This document shows, piece by piece, positions 26,598 to 38,201 of a stretch of 46,393 nt of DNA (positions are counted from its first letter, which is position 1; each line of letters begins with the position of its first letter). The position numbers were made by a program, and so were the translations under genes. The notes beneath the pieces were generated by a model. That model saw only the letters and a program-made list of their open reading frames with translations, was not told the origin of the DNA and made no database searches. Where the stretch lies: positions 1 to 46,393 of the forward strand of contig CAIYSR010000118.1 in the NCBI GenBank assembly GCA_903928895.1, written 5' to 3'. Source of the stretch: an uncultured Rhodospirillales bacterium (GTDB taxonomy: Bacteria > Pseudomonadota > Alphaproteobacteria > Acetobacterales > Acetobacteraceae).

Positions 26598-27542
26598 TCA
26601 GGCCGGCATTGTCCGCCTCTGGTGAGCGCGGCCGACGCGGGCGGTCTCGGGGTTGTTGCCGGCGATGACGCGCACGCCCTCGTCGATCCGGCCCGCCACA
26701 TTGGCAGGCGAGCAGCCTTCGAGGAAGGCCAGTCCATTGCGCCGGCACGCCGCCAGTACCCGGTCACGCGCCGCCTTCATATGCGGCGGGTAGGGATCGT
26801 TAAGCACCGCGACCGACCCCAGCGACAGGCTCAGATCGCCCGGGCCGATCTCGGCATAGCCCAGGCCTGGCGTGGCCAGGATCGCCTCGCAGTTGGCGAT
26901 GCCCTCGGGGCTCTCGAGCTTCACGCCGAGCAGCAGTTCGCCCTGTGGGTTCAACGGCCATGGGTCAGCGGCGGCGAAATACGCATCCTCGGAGATGCCC
27001 CAGATCGGCGCCGCACAGGGCTCCGAACCGCGCCCGCGAGCACCGATCCCGAGCAGCCCCGGCGCGGGCCAGCCCCGCCGCGCGCCCGCCATCCGCTCAA
27101 GCGGCGTCGGCAGTGTGGGGTCGACGCCGATGGTGTTGTGCGGGTAGCGGCACGACTCGATGAACGCCCGCACGGCATTCGGGCATTCGGCCTGACACAG
27201 GATGATGCCATGCACGCCGCGGCCCAGGATCTGCCGGAACTGCCAGGCGTTGTGACGCACATTGGCCTCGTCGGTGCCATTCACCGGCGCCTCGACCACC
27301 ACGGCCGGGGTGTGATGGCCCGAGCGCGTCGCCCCGGCCGCCGCCATGCCTCGCATATAGGCTTCGAGTCCCGACATGTCGAAGCAGCCGTGCTCCATGC
27401 CGATATTCATATAGTCGGCCCAGGTTGCGGCATCCTCCATCCCCTGCGCGTAGGTGAGGACATGGCCGGAATGGTGGCCGTCGTAGTAGATCGCCTGATC
27501 CTGCCCGAGCAGTTCGACGAGACGGTTGATCCGATGGTCCAT
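26598..27542 (-). CDS. HpcH/HpaI aldolase/citrate lyase family protein
   Basis: A 314-residue class II aldolase-type protein. Visible landmarks are YMNIGMEHGCFDM, AVVVEAPVNGTDEANVRHNAW, GVHGIILCQAE, the Glu-bearing LLGVKLESPEGIANCEAIL (about 205-223), and AEIGPGDLSLSLG before the C-terminus. The fold splits or joins 2-keto acids with a divalent metal bound by Glu and Asp. The long insertion around 140-195 (PTPLERMAGARRGW ... APIWGISEDAYF) marks a subgroup whose substrate I do not know. It is the first gene of the minus-strand series that leads to the sox operon. Confidence 0.8.
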   Translation of the reverse strand: MDHRINRLVELLGQDQAIYYDGHHSGHVLTYAQGMEDAATWADYMNIGMEHGCFDMSGLEAYMRGMAAAGATRSGHHTPAVVVEAPVNGTDEANVRHNAWQFRQILGRGVHGIILCQAECPNAVRAFIESCRYPHNTIGVDPTLPTPLERMAGARRGWPAPGLLGIGARGRGSEPCAAPIWGISEDAYFAAADPWPLNPQGELLLGVKLESPEGIANCEAILATPGLGYAEIGPGDLSLSLGSVAVLNDPYPPHMKAARDRVLAACRRNGLAFLEGCSPANVAGRIDEGVRVIAGNNPETARVGRAHQRRTMPA

Positions 27543-27700
27543 ATCCGTTCCCCTTTTGGCATTTTCGCAACGCTATCAGCGCCCGCCGCCGAAGCCAAAT
27601 AGCGGATCTCTCCGGCTTGATTTTGCGCGACGGAAGCCTGCCCTTCCCTGTTACCAAGCCGCTTTCATGATGCCCGCAACAGCAAGGCCGCGATACGACG

Positions 27701-28144
27701 ATGGTTCTGATATTGGCGGTACTGACCCTGGCTGGAATCTGGTTGTGGCGTCGCGTGCCGATCGCCGGAGTGCGGATCATGATCGCGGTGATTCTGGTCG
27801 GATCAACAGTCGCGATGGGGCTTTCGGCGTTGATCCCGACGCCGCCCTTGGTGGCGGATCTGCGCCGCATCCCCGAGGTCCGCCAGGCCACCCTCGCGCA
27901 CAGCTACATCTGGCGCAACGGGACCTCGCGCGACGAATATGTGCTGACGCTCACGATCGGGCGCGACAAGCCGGCCGACATGCCGGCCCTGTTGGGTGCG
28001 ATCCAGGCCGCGCTGGCGGGTCATCCCGAGGCGACCGGCGACGCCCAGCGGCTCCGCCTGGTGGTTGCCTGGGGTGTCGATCTCGGCGTGCTCCGCTGGA
28101 CCGCATCCGAAAGCTTCGATCTGCCGCTTGGCGTCGCCCCATGA
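27701..28144 (+). CDS. Small membrane protein of unknown function
   Basis: A 147-residue protein with two N-terminal hydrophobic segments (VLILAVLTLAGIWLW, and VRIMIAVILVGSTVAMGLSAL), followed by a soluble domain of about 90 residues. The soluble part begins IPTPPLVADLRRIPEVRQAT and ends LDLPLG-like, probably exposed on one side of the membrane. I do not recognise the family. It starts a plus-strand series, divergent from the HpcH gene, and ends 67 bases before the PEP-mutase-like gene. Confidence 0.55.
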   Translation: MVLILAVLTLAGIWLWRRVPIAGVRIMIAVILVGSTVAMGLSALIPTPPLVADLRRIPEVRQATLAHSYIWRNGTSRDEYVLTLTIGRDKPADMPALLGAIQAALAGHPEATGDAQRLRLVVAWGVDLGVLRWTASESFDLPLGVAP

Positions 28145-28211
28145 GCCCGCGTTGACAAGCGGCGCGGGGGACGGTCCATACCTCGATCGATCTTCCTGTG
28201 TGGAGCCCGCC

Positions 28212-29069
28212 ATGACTGACCTCCAATCCCGCCTCGCCGAACCGAGCCCCCTGCTGGCCCCCGGCGTCTATGACGCGCTCACCGCCGCCATGGCCGAGGA
28301 AGCCGGCTTCGAGGCCGCCTACCTCTCCGGCGCCTCCATCGCCTACACCCTGCTCGGCCGCTCCGACATCGGCCTCGTGTCGATGACCGAGGTCGCCGAC
28401 GTGATGGCCCGCATCCGCGAACGCGTGGCGCTGCCCGTTATCGTCGACGCCGACACCGGCTTCGGCAATGCACTGAACGTGGAACGCACCGTCCGCGTTT
28501 TCGAGCGCGCCGGCGCCAGCGTGATCCAGCTCGAAGACCAGACTTTCCCCAAACGCTGCGGCCACCTCACGGACAAGACCCTGATTTCGGCCCAGGAAAT
28601 GTCCGGCAAAATCAAAGCCGCCGTCGACACCCGCGACCGCGCCCTGATCATGGCCCGCACCGACGCCATCGCCGTCGAAGGATTCGACGCCGCCGTCGAA
28701 CGCGCCGAGCGCTACCTCGAAGCCGGCGCCGATATCCTCTTCATCGAGGCCCCCGAAAACCGCGCCCAGATGGACGCCATCTGCGCCCGCTTTGCCCCCC
28801 GTGCGCCCCTGCTTGCCAACATGGTCGAGGGCGGCAAAACGCCGCTGGCCTCGACCGCCGAACTCGGCGCCATCGGCTACCGCCTCGTCATCTTCCCCGG
28901 TGGCCTCGTCCGCGCACTGTCCTGGGCGGCGCGAGACTATTTCGCCTCGCTCAAGGCCCACGGCTCGAACGAGCCCTTCCGCAACCGCATGTTCGATTTC
29001 AACGGTCTCAACGCCATGCTTGGGACCGACGCCACCCTCGCGCGCGGCAAGCGCTACGAGGAAGGCTGA
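28212..29069 (+). CDS. Isocitrate lyase / PEP mutase family protein
   Basis: The ATG at 28212 gives 285 residues. The TIM-barrel signature appears as APGVYDALTAAMAEEAGFEAAYLSG (16-40), the metal-binding VDADTGFGN (78-86), QLEDQTFPKRCGH with the catalytic-loop KRCGH (114-118, Cys116), and LIMARTDA. Members with KRCGH cleave 2-methylisocitrate-like or related hydroxy acids; the exact substrate is uncertain. Two bases separate it from hydantoinase B, so the pair is cotranscribed and it may process a product of the hydantoinase route. Confidence 0.85.
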   Translation: MTDLQSRLAEPSPLLAPGVYDALTAAMAEEAGFEAAYLSGASIAYTLLGRSDIGLVSMTEVADVMARIRERVALPVIVDADTGFGNALNVERTVRVFERAGASVIQLEDQTFPKRCGHLTDKTLISAQEMSGKIKAAVDTRDRALIMARTDAIAVEGFDAAVERAERYLEAGADILFIEAPENRAQMDAICARFAPRAPLLANMVEGGKTPLASTAELGAIGYRLVIFPGGLVRALSWAARDYFASLKAHGSNEPFRNRMFDFNGLNAMLGTDATLARGKRYEEG

Positions 29070-29071
29070 GC

Positions 29072-30724
29072 ATGGCCCTCGATCCGGTCACCCTGGCCGT
29101 CCTAAAAGGCCGCCTCGAACAAGTCGCCGACGAGATGGACGCGACCCTGTTCCGCAGCGCGTTCAACCCCACCATCGCCGAAGCCCACGACGCCTGCCAC
29201 GGCCTCTACGACGCCACCACTGGCGCCACCCTGATCCAGGGCAAATCCGGCCTCCCCATCTTCGTCGGCGTCATGGCCTTCGGGGTGAAGGCCGTCATCG
29301 ACAAATTCACCGGCCCCAACGCCCCCGTCGAGGGCGACATCTTCATCTTCAACGACCCCTATCTCGGCGGCACCCACCTCTCCGACCTCCGCCTGATCCG
29401 CCCCTGCTTCCACAACGGCACCCTCTTCTGCTGGCTCGCCTCCGTCGGCCACTGGCATGACGTCGGCGGCGCCGTGCCCGGCAACTACAACCCCGCCGCC
29501 ACCGAATACTTCCAGGAAGGCGTCCTCATCCCCCCCGTGCGCCTCTACAGCGCCGGACGGCTGAACCAAGACATCGTCGACATCATCCTCGCCGCCTCCC
29601 GCCTCCCCGTCAGCGCCTTCGGCGACCTCAACGCCCACCTCTCCGCGCTCGACCTCGGCACCGCCCGCGTCGCCGCCCTCCTGGCTGAATACACGGCCCC
29701 CGTCGTCTCCGAAGCCTTCACCGAACTCACCGCCCGCGCCGCCGCCCAGCTCCGCGCCGAAATCACGGACCTTCCCGACGGGCGCTGGGAAGAGGAGGAC
29801 TTCCTAGACAATGACGGCCGCACCGACACCCCTCTGCGCATCGCCTGCGCCGTCACCGTCCAGGGCGACCGCTTGACGCTGGATTTCACCGGTTCCGCCG
29901 ACGCCTGCGCCGGCCCCGTCAACATCAGCCGCGCCACCACCATCGCCTCCGTCTACGTCGCCCTCAAACACCTCTTCCCCGACGTCGCCGCCAATTCCGG
30001 GGTGCTCGATCCCGTCACCATCATCCTCCCTCCCACCTCCCTGCTCGACGCCCAGCGCCCCAAACCCACCGGCGGCTACACCGAAACCATCCTGCGCATC
30101 ATTGACGTCCTGTTCTGCGCCTTCGCCCGTATCCGCCCCCACCACGCCATCGGCAACGCCTACGGCACCATCAACGCCCTCTCCATTGCCGGAAACCGGC
30201 CAAATGGCGATAGTTCGGGCGGCAGCCGCTGGGTCATGTTCTCCTTCTTCGGCGGCGGCCACGGCGGCAACCCCGAAGGCGACGGCCTCAGCCACGGCAA
30301 CCCCCCCATCGCGACCGCCATCATCCCCCCCGTCGAAATCATGGAAGCCGCCTACCCCATCCGCTTCACCCAATGGGCGCTGCGCCCCAACTCCGGAGGC
30401 CCCGGCACCCACCGCGGCGGCATGGGAGCGATCTACGAAATCGAACTCCGCGACACCGCCGCCGAACTCTTCGTCTTCGCCGAACGCGCCCGCTACGCCC
30501 CCCGCGGGGTCCTCGGCGGTGGCCCCGGCGCCATGAACGTCGTGCGCTACCAGCAGGCTGATGGCTGGCACACGCCGGTCCTCGGTTCCAAAGTCGTCGG
30601 CGTCAAACTCGCCGAAGGCAACCGCATCCGCCTCGAAAGCCCCGGCGGGGGTGGCTGGGGCGACCCCGCCGCCCGCGACCCACGCGCCACCGCACGGGAC
30701 AGGAAGATGGGCTACGTCGGATGA
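29072..30724 (+). CDS. hyuB: Hydantoinase B / N-methylhydantoinase beta subunit
   Basis: A 550-residue HyuB-family protein. The N-terminus DPVTLAVLKGRLEQVADEMDATLFRSAFNP is the classic start of this family. It is followed by GDIFIFNDPYLGGTHLSDLRL (about 89-109) and GHWHDVGGAVPGNY, and ends with ALRPNSGGPGTHRGGMG and SPGGGGWGDP. Together with HyuA it forms an ATP-dependent hydantoinase or oxoprolinase/acetophenone-carboxylase-type enzyme. In this family B usually follows A; here B comes first and A lies 109 bases downstream, separated by an AT-rich repeat. Confidence 0.87.
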   Translation: MALDPVTLAVLKGRLEQVADEMDATLFRSAFNPTIAEAHDACHGLYDATTGATLIQGKSGLPIFVGVMAFGVKAVIDKFTGPNAPVEGDIFIFNDPYLGGTHLSDLRLIRPCFHNGTLFCWLASVGHWHDVGGAVPGNYNPAATEYFQEGVLIPPVRLYSAGRLNQDIVDIILAASRLPVSAFGDLNAHLSALDLGTARVAALLAEYTAPVVSEAFTELTARAAAQLRAEITDLPDGRWEEEDFLDNDGRTDTPLRIACAVTVQGDRLTLDFTGSADACAGPVNISRATTIASVYVALKHLFPDVAANSGVLDPVTIILPPTSLLDAQRPKPTGGYTETILRIIDVLFCAFARIRPHHAIGNAYGTINALSIAGNRPNGDSSGGSRWVMFSFFGGGHGGNPEGDGLSHGNPPIATAIIPPVEIMEAAYPIRFTQWALRPNSGGPGTHRGGMGAIYEIELRDTAAELFVFAERARYAPRGVLGGGPGAMNVVRYQQADGWHTPVLGSKVVGVKLAEGNRIRLESPGGGGWGDPAARDPRATARDRKMGYVG

Positions 30725-30738
30725 ACAACGAACGGGTG

Positions 30739-30810
30739 AAGTTTTTTTGTTTCTTTTTTTTCAAAAAAAGAAAGCGCTTCTTTTTTGAAAAAAAGAAGCA
30801 AAAAACTTTT
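30739..30810. repeat. AT-rich double-hairpin repeat, copy 2 (inverted pair)
   Basis: This is a 72-base, A/T-only-looking block in very GC-rich DNA, lying between hyuB and hyuA. The inner unit CTTCTTTTTT-GA-AAAAAAGAAG (about 30777-30798) followed by CAAAAAACTTTT matches copy 1. The left half (AAGTTTTTTTG, TTTC, T8CA7G) is the same unit in inverted orientation, so the whole can fold as one long stem. It may cause partial termination or stabilise the upstream mRNA; this is inference. Confidence 0.65.
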
Positions 30811-30833
30811 ATCCATTTCTGGAACGTGCGCGC

Positions 30834-32855
30834 ATGACAAAACTCATCGTGGGTGTTGATGTCGGCGGCACCTACACTGACCTTTTTCTGTTTGATGAAG
30901 CGACGGGCCAGGCTAGGGTCGGCAAGGTGCCCAGCACCCGCGGACGCGAGGCAGACGGGTTCGCCGCCGGCATCGCGGGCCTTGCCCCCCTGCCCGCCAT
31001 TTCCGCCATCGTCCACGGCACCACCGTCGGCACCAACGCCCTCCTCGAACGCAAAGGCGCCCGCGCCGGCCTCATCACCACCGCCGGGTTCCGCGACACC
31101 CTCGAAATGCGCCGCCGCGATCGCCGCCAGACTTGGGGCCTCACCGGCAACTTCATCCCCCCCATCGACCGCGACATGCGCCTCGAAGTCAGCGAACGAA
31201 CGCTGGCCGACGGCACCATCCTCCATGCCATCGACCCCGACGAAGTCCGCGCCGCAGCGCAAACCCTCCGCGCCAACGGCGCCGAAGCCGTCTGCATCAT
31301 CTTCCTGCACTCCTACGCCAACCCCGCCAACGAACGCGCGGCGCTGGCCGCCGTCCGCGCCATCTGGCCCAACCCCCATGTCGCTATCTCGTCGGACATC
31401 CTCCCCGAAATCCGCGAATTCGAACGCACCAGCACGGCCGCGCTGAACGCCGTCCTGCAACCCGTCGTCGGCGGCTACCTCGCCACGCTCGACGCCCGCA
31501 TCCGCGCCGAGGGCTTCGGCGGCGAATTCCTCATCGTCCAATCCAACGGCGGCGTCATGTCCGTCGAAACCGCCGCCCGCCTGCCGGTCCGCACCGCCCT
31601 CTCCGGCCCCGCCGCCGGCGTCATCGCCGCCGCCCACATCGCCACCTCCGCCGGCTTCCCCGACGTCATCACCGGCGACATCGGCGGCACCTCCTTCGAC
31701 GTCTCCCTGATCGCCGGCGGCACCCCCGCCCTCGCCGCCCAGACCACGCTCGATTTCGGCCTGGTCGTCCGCACGCCGATGATCGAGATCCTCTCCATCG
31801 GCGCCGGCGGCGGCTCCATCGCCTGGGTCGACAAGGCCGGCATCCTGCAGATCGGCCCTGAATCCGCCGGCTCCATCCCCGGCCCCGCCTGCTACGCCGC
31901 CGGCGGCACCCGCCCCACCGTGACCGACGCCAACGTCGTCCTCGGCCGCATCAACGCTGCCAAACCCATTGGTGGCGGCCTCGCCCGTCTCGACGTCGCC
32001 GCGGCCGAAGCCGCCATCCTGCGTGACGTCGGAACTCCCCTCGGCCTCGACGCCACCGCCGCCGCCGAAGCCATCCTGCGCGTCGCCAACGCCCGCATGG
32101 CCGGCGCCCTGCGCCTGGTCTCGATCGAACGCGGCCACGACCCGAAGAACTTCTCCCTCATGCCCTTCGGCGGCGGCGGCGCGCTCCACGCCGCCGCCCT
32201 CATCCGCGAAGTCGGCCTCGCCCGCGCCCTCATCCCCCGCTACCCCGGCGTCACCTCCGCGCTCGGCTGCGTCATCGCCGACATGCGCCACGACCGCGTC
32301 CGCACTCTCAACCGTCCCCTGACCGGCCTCCGCGATCTGGACGCCGAAATGGCCACCGCCGAAGCCGACCTCACCCCCCTTCTCGACCGCGCCGGCGTCG
32401 CCTTCACGGCGCGGCGCGTCGAGCACGCGCTCGACATGAACTACGTCGGCCAGACCCACACCGTCTCCGTCCCCATCCCCGCCGAAACCACGCCCGAAGC
32501 CCTTCTCGCCGCTTTCGAAGCCGTCTACGCCGGCGCCTACGGTCGCCTGATGCCCGGCGTGCCCGTCCGCGTGCTGAACCTCAAAACCGCCGTCATCGGC
32601 GAACGCCCCAAGATCGACCTGTTCTCCCTCGCCCCCGCGCCGGACGCCACCATGGCCGCCGCGACCCGCCCGCCCCGCCGCGCCTGGTTCGGTGCCTGGA
32701 TCGAGACCCCCGTCTTCGACCGCCTCGCGCTGCCGGTCGGCGCCGTCATCCCCGGCCCCGCCATCCTGGAACAACCCGACACGACCGTGGTCATCGAACC
32801 CGGCACGACCGGCACGACGGACAAATTCGGCAATATCATCCTCGCACCGGGATGA
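30834..32855 (+). CDS. hyuA: Hydantoinase A / N-methylhydantoinase alpha subunit
   Basis: A 673-residue HyuA-family ATPase. The actin-like ATP-binding motifs are GVDVGGTYTDLFLFD (7-21), the adenosine-site segment HGTTVGTNALLERKGA (61-76) and the second phosphate loop GDIGGTSFDVSL (281-292). GAGGGSIAWVDKAG is also present. Near the C-terminus lie NLKTAVIGERPK and PGPAILEQPDTTVVIEPG. It should hydrolyse a five-membered cyclic imide or related ring with ATP, together with HyuB. The substrate could be N-methylhydantoin, given the nearby sarcosine oxidase, but this is only inference. Confidence 0.88.
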   Translation: MTKLIVGVDVGGTYTDLFLFDEATGQARVGKVPSTRGREADGFAAGIAGLAPLPAISAIVHGTTVGTNALLERKGARAGLITTAGFRDTLEMRRRDRRQTWGLTGNFIPPIDRDMRLEVSERTLADGTILHAIDPDEVRAAAQTLRANGAEAVCIIFLHSYANPANERAALAAVRAIWPNPHVAISSDILPEIREFERTSTAALNAVLQPVVGGYLATLDARIRAEGFGGEFLIVQSNGGVMSVETAARLPVRTALSGPAAGVIAAAHIATSAGFPDVITGDIGGTSFDVSLIAGGTPALAAQTTLDFGLVVRTPMIEILSIGAGGGSIAWVDKAGILQIGPESAGSIPGPACYAAGGTRPTVTDANVVLGRINAAKPIGGGLARLDVAAAEAAILRDVGTPLGLDATAAAEAILRVANARMAGALRLVSIERGHDPKNFSLMPFGGGGALHAAALIREVGLARALIPRYPGVTSALGCVIADMRHDRVRTLNRPLTGLRDLDAEMATAEADLTPLLDRAGVAFTARRVEHALDMNYVGQTHTVSVPIPAETTPEALLAAFEAVYAGAYGRLMPGVPVRVLNLKTAVIGERPKIDLFSLAPAPDATMAAATRPPRRAWFGAWIETPVFDRLALPVGAVIPGPAILEQPDTTVVIEPGTTGTTDKFGNIILAPG

Positions 32856-32886
32856 CCGGGCCGACGGGCAGCCCGGCCCTGCATGT

Positions 32887-32921
32887 CTGACGTTCCCCGA
32901 CGGGGGTGGCGCTGCTATAGA
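32887..32921 (+). promoter_or_regulatory. Candidate purC promoter with extended -10
   Basis: TGCTATAGA (32913-32921) fits an extended -10 element (TG-n-TATAGA), placed 51 bases ahead of the purC ATG. The -35 region is weak (TTCCCC at 32893-32898 with 16-base spacing to CTATAG). A short CCGGGC/GCCCGG hairpin at 32856-32876 just after hyuA could separate the two transcripts. Assigned by pattern. Confidence 0.35.
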
Positions 32922-32971
32922 CGCCCCTCCCGCCGGTTCCCGCGGCTGGAAAGTTCTGAAGGACATCGCAT

Positions 32972-33736
32972 ATGGCCCGCCGCCGCCAGCTCTACGAAGG
33001 CAAAGCCAAGATCCTGTTCGAAGGCCCGGAGCCCGGCACCCTTGTGCAGTATTTCAAGGACGACGCGACCGCCTTCAACGCTCAGAAGAAGGGCATCATC
33101 ACCGGCAAGGGCGTGCTCAACAACCGGATCAGCGAGTACCTGATGACCCGGCTCGGCGAAATCGGCGTACCCACCCATTTCATCCGCCGGCTCAATATGC
33201 GCGAACAGTTGATCCGCGAGGTGGAGATCATCCCGGTCGAGGTGGTCGTCCGCAACGTTGCCGCCGGCTCGATCTCGACCCGGCTCGGCATCCCCGAGGG
33301 AACCCGGCTGCCGCGCTCGATCATCGAATACTACTACAAGAATGACGCGCTGGGCGACCCGATGGTGGCCGAGGAGCACATCACCGCCTTCGGCTGGGCC
33401 CATCCCCAGGATATGGATGACATGGTGGCGCTGACCTTGCGCATCAATGACTTCCTGACCGGGTTGTTCCTCGGCGTCGGAATCACGCTGGTGGACTTCA
33501 AGATCGAGTTCGGCCGGCTGTGGGAGGACGAGGACATGCGGATCGTCCTGGCCGACGAGATCAGCCCTGACAATTGCCGCCTGTGGGACAGCAAGACCAG
33601 CGAGAAGATGGACAAGGACCGCTTCCGCCGCGACCTCGGCAAGGTCGAGGAAGCCTATCAGGAAGTGGCGCGCCGCCTTGGCATCCTGCCCGAGGCGGGA
33701 ATGCGTGATCTCAAAGGGCCGGAGACCATGCAGTGA
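32972..33736 (+). CDS. purC: Phosphoribosylaminoimidazole-succinocarboxamide synthase
   Basis: A 254-residue SAICAR synthetase, full length. It starts [20 protein letters not shown], with the ATP-site YEGKAK. The [20 protein letters not shown] block (about 88-107), VDFKIEFGR and [14 protein letters not shown] (about 190-203) are the family signatures. It joins aspartate to CAIR in purine synthesis. It leads a block with purS, purQ and purL and is preceded by a candidate promoter. AAGGA at about 32959 is the ribosome-binding site. Confidence 0.95.
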   Translation: MARRRQLYEGKAKILFEGPEPGTLVQYFKDDATAFNAQKKGIITGKGVLNNRISEYLMTRLGEIGVPTHFIRRLNMREQLIREVEIIPVEVVVRNVAAGSISTRLGIPEGTRLPRSIIEYYYKNDALGDPMVAEEHITAFGWAHPQDMDDMVALTLRINDFLTGLFLGVGITLVDFKIEFGRLWEDEDMRIVLADEISPDNCRLWDSKTSEKMDKDRFRRDLGKVEEAYQEVARRLGILPEAGMRDLKGPETMQ

Positions 33737-34359
33737 CGTCTGGCACCGGCCTGGCGGTCTTCCTCGCCGCCGCCCTGGTGATCGCCCTCACCCCCGGCCC
33801 CGGCATCTTCTATGTCGGCGCCGGCACCCTGGCCGGCGGGCGGGCCGAGGGCATGGCCTCCAGCCTGGGCACCGGGCTGGGCGGCCTCGTGCACATCATC
33901 GCCGGCGCAGTCGGCCTGTCCGCCTTGGTGATGGCCTCCGCGGATGCGTTCACAGCGCTCAAGGTCGCCGGCGCTCTTTATCTGGTCTGGCTCGGCATCA
34001 AGGCGTTGCACGAGGGACGCGCCGAAGCACCGGGCGCGGTCAACGCCACCGGCGTGCGTCGTGCCTTCCGCGACGGCGTGCTGGTCGAGGCTACCAATCC
34101 GAAGACGGCGGTGTTCTTCATCGCCTTCATCCCGCAATTCATCGACGCCTCCGGCTCCGTGGCCCTCCAGTTCGTGGCCCTCGGATTGGTTTCGGTGGTG
34201 TTGAACACGCTGGCGGATGTCGGCGTGGTGTTTCTCGCCGAGCGCGCCCGTAATGCCTTGGCGGCCCATCCAGGCGCCATCGCCCGCATGCGGCAGGGTT
34301 CGGGCGCGGTGATGCTCGCCCTCGGCGCCACTCTGCTGTTCGCGCGCAAGCCGGCATGA
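33733..34359 (+). CDS. LysE family amino-acid/metabolite exporter inside the pur block
   Basis: The GTG start (33733-33735) overlaps the purC stop as GTGA, so translation is likely coupled. The 208-residue membrane protein has the LysE signature [23 protein letters not shown] (about 18-40), [21 protein letters not shown] (about 117-137) and about six hydrophobic segments. It should export a small metabolite. Its position inside an otherwise standard purine block is unusual; a link to purine intermediates or a simple insertion are both possible. Confidence 0.85.
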   Translation: MTSGTGLAVFLAAALVIALTPGPGIFYVGAGTLAGGRAEGMASSLGTGLGGLVHIIAGAVGLSALVMASADAFTALKVAGALYLVWLGIKALHEGRAEAPGAVNATGVRRAFRDGVLVEATNPKTAVFFIAFIPQFIDASGSVALQFVALGLVSVVLNTLADVGVVFLAERARNALAAHPGAIARMRQGSGAVMLALGATLLFARKPA

Positions 34360-34447
34360 GATCCATCCCAGCATCGGGCCGCCCGGGCGAATCGCCCGGC
34401 CAGCCGCTATACCGGCCCAACCCAACGAGTCGCTGCGAGGAGCAGGC

Positions 34448-34690
34448 ATGATGAAGGCAGTCGTGACGGTGATGCTCAAGACCGGTGTTCTCGACCCACA
34501 GGGCAAGGCCATCGGCCAGGCCCTGCACGGCCTCGGCTTCGGCAACGTCGGCGAGGTCCGCATGGGCAAGGTGATCGAGTTCGAACTCGCCGAAGCAGAC
34601 CCGGCCAAGGCAAAGGCGCAGGCGGAGGACATGGCGCGCAAGTTGCTCGCGAACACCGTGATCGAAGGCTTCAAGGTGGAGATCATCTGA
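34448..34690 (+). CDS. purS: Phosphoribosylformylglycinamidine synthase subunit PurS
   Basis: An 80-residue protein starting [22 protein letters not shown], followed by [21 protein letters not shown], all classic PurS. It bridges PurQ and PurL in the small-type FGAM synthase complex. GAGGAG precedes the start by seven to eight bases. The gene is followed after a single base by purQ. Length is normal. Confidence 0.95.
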   Translation: MMKAVVTVMLKTGVLDPQGKAIGQALHGLGFGNVGEVRMGKVIEFELAEADPAKAKAQAEDMARKLLANTVIEGFKVEII

Positions 34691-34691
34691 G

Positions 34692-35396
34692 ATGAAGGCC
34701 GCCATCGTCGTCTTCCCCGGCATCAACCGCGACCGTGACATGGCGATCGCACTGGAAAAATGCTCAGGCCGCACGCCCCGAATGGTCTGGCACAAGGAAA
34801 CCGACCTCGAAGGCGTCGATCTCGTGGTCATCCCGGGCGGCTTCTCCTACGGCGACTATCTGCGCTGCGGCGCGATGGCCGCCCAGTCACCGGTGATGGG
34901 GGCGATCCGGGCCCATGCCGCGCGCGGCGGCCACATCCTTGGTGTCTGCAACGGATTCCAGATCCTGACCGAGGCCGGGCTGCTCCCCGGCGCCCTTTTG
35001 CGCAACGCCAACCTACGCTTCCTCTCCATGGACTGCCACCTCCGCGTCGAGCGCGCCGACACTGACTTCACCAGCCGCTACCAGACCGGTGCTGTCTTCC
35101 GCTCCCCCATGGCCCATGGCGACGGCAACTACTTCGCCGATGACGCAACTCTCGAGCGCCTCGAAGGCGAAAACCACGTCGCCTTCCGCTACGTCACCCT
35201 GACCGGCGAGCCGACGGCTTCCGCCAACCGCAACGGCAGCGCCCGCAATATCGCCGGCATCTACTCCGCGAACCTGCGCATCCTCGGCCTCATGCCCCAC
35301 CCGGAGGACCTTGTGGACCCATTGATGGGCGGCACCGACGGCAAGCCCCTGTTCGACGGCATCTCCGCCGCGCTCTCCGACACCCTGGCGGCCTGA
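34692..35396 (+). CDS. purQ: Phosphoribosylformylglycinamidine synthase subunit PurQ (glutaminase)
   Basis: A 234-residue class I glutamine amidotransferase. The nucleophile is Cys86 in [14 protein letters not shown] and the other triad members are His203 and Glu205 in [23 protein letters not shown] forms the oxyanion strand. It supplies ammonia from glutamine to PurL for FGAM formation. It lies between purS and purL with one- and three-base gaps, confirming the operon. Confidence 0.95.
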   Translation: MKAAIVVFPGINRDRDMAIALEKCSGRTPRMVWHKETDLEGVDLVVIPGGFSYGDYLRCGAMAAQSPVMGAIRAHAARGGHILGVCNGFQILTEAGLLPGALLRNANLRFLSMDCHLRVERADTDFTSRYQTGAVFRSPMAHGDGNYFADDATLERLEGENHVAFRYVTLTGEPTASANRNGSARNIAGIYSANLRILGLMPHPEDLVDPLMGGTDGKPLFDGISAALSDTLAA

Positions 35397-35399
35397 CCT

Positions 35400-37595
<2,196 letters not shown>

Positions 37596-37607
37596 GATAT
37601 TCGAACC

Positions 37608-37838
37608 ATGGCCATGCAGGCCCCCGAAATCGAGGCCCTGATCAAAGCCGCACTGCCCGACGCCACCGTCACCATCCAAGATCTGGCCGGTGACGGCGAC
37701 CACTACGCCGCTGTCGTCGTCAGCGAGGCGTTCCGCGGCAAATCCCGGGTGCAGCAGCACCAGATCGTCTATGCCGCGCTTCGCGGCCGCATGGGGGGCG
37801 AACTCCACGCCCTCGCCCTCCAGACCTCCTCCCCCTGA
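37608..37838 (+). CDS. bolA: BolA family protein
   Basis: A 76-residue BolA-like protein: [35 protein letters not shown], then [23 protein letters not shown]. The GDGDHY region corresponds to the metal/cluster-binding loop of BolA1/2-type proteins and the C-terminal His lies in ELHAL. It is directly upstream of a CGFS monothiol glutaredoxin, its known partner in [2Fe-2S] cluster handling and iron regulation. The gap is 14 bases. Confidence 0.92.
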   Translation: MAMQAPEIEALIKAALPDATVTIQDLAGDGDHYAAVVVSEAFRGKSRVQQHQIVYAALRGRMGGELHALALQTSSP

Positions 37839-37852
37839 AAAGGACCCCAGCC

Positions 37853-38191
37853 ATGAGCAACCCCACCTTCGAGCGCATCCAGGCAGAAATCGGCGAAGCC
37901 CCCGTCATGCTCTACATGAAGGGTAACGCGATGTTCCCGCAATGCGGTTTCTCGGCCCGCGTGGTGCAGATCCTCACCCACATGGGCGTCCCCTTCAAAA
38001 CCGCCAACGTCCTGGAGGACGCCGAGCTGCGCGACGGGATCAAGGCGTTCTCGAACTGGCCGACCATCCCGCAGCTCTACGTCAAGGGCGAATTCGTCGG
38101 CGGCTGCGACATCATCACCGAGATGTTCCAATCCGGCGAACTCTCCACCCTGCTGACCGAGAAGGGTGTCGCTCACGAAGCCGCGAACTGA
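37853..38191 (+). CDS. grxD: Monothiol glutaredoxin, CGFS type
   Basis: A 112-residue Grx4-type glutaredoxin. The active site is CGFS with Cys31 ([14 protein letters not shown]), and [19 protein letters not shown] supplies the glutathione-binding TIPQ and GGCD motifs. It binds a glutathione-bridged [2Fe-2S] cluster and pairs with BolA. One small deviation is that the usual MKGTP reads MKGNA. The purL-bolA-grxD order is typical of alphaproteobacteria. An AT-rich repeat begins 10 bases after its stop. Confidence 0.95.
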   Translation: MSNPTFERIQAEIGEAPVMLYMKGNAMFPQCGFSARVVQILTHMGVPFKTANVLEDAELRDGIKAFSNWPTIPQLYVKGEFVGGCDIITEMFQSGELSTLLTEKGVAHEAAN

Positions 38192-38201
38192 GTTTCACAG
38201 A

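Noticed and set aside
30603-32966. 787-codon minus-strand open frame opposite hyuA
   Set aside because: Antisense to the well-supported hyuA; repetitive Gly/Asp/Glu-rich product and no recognisable domain.
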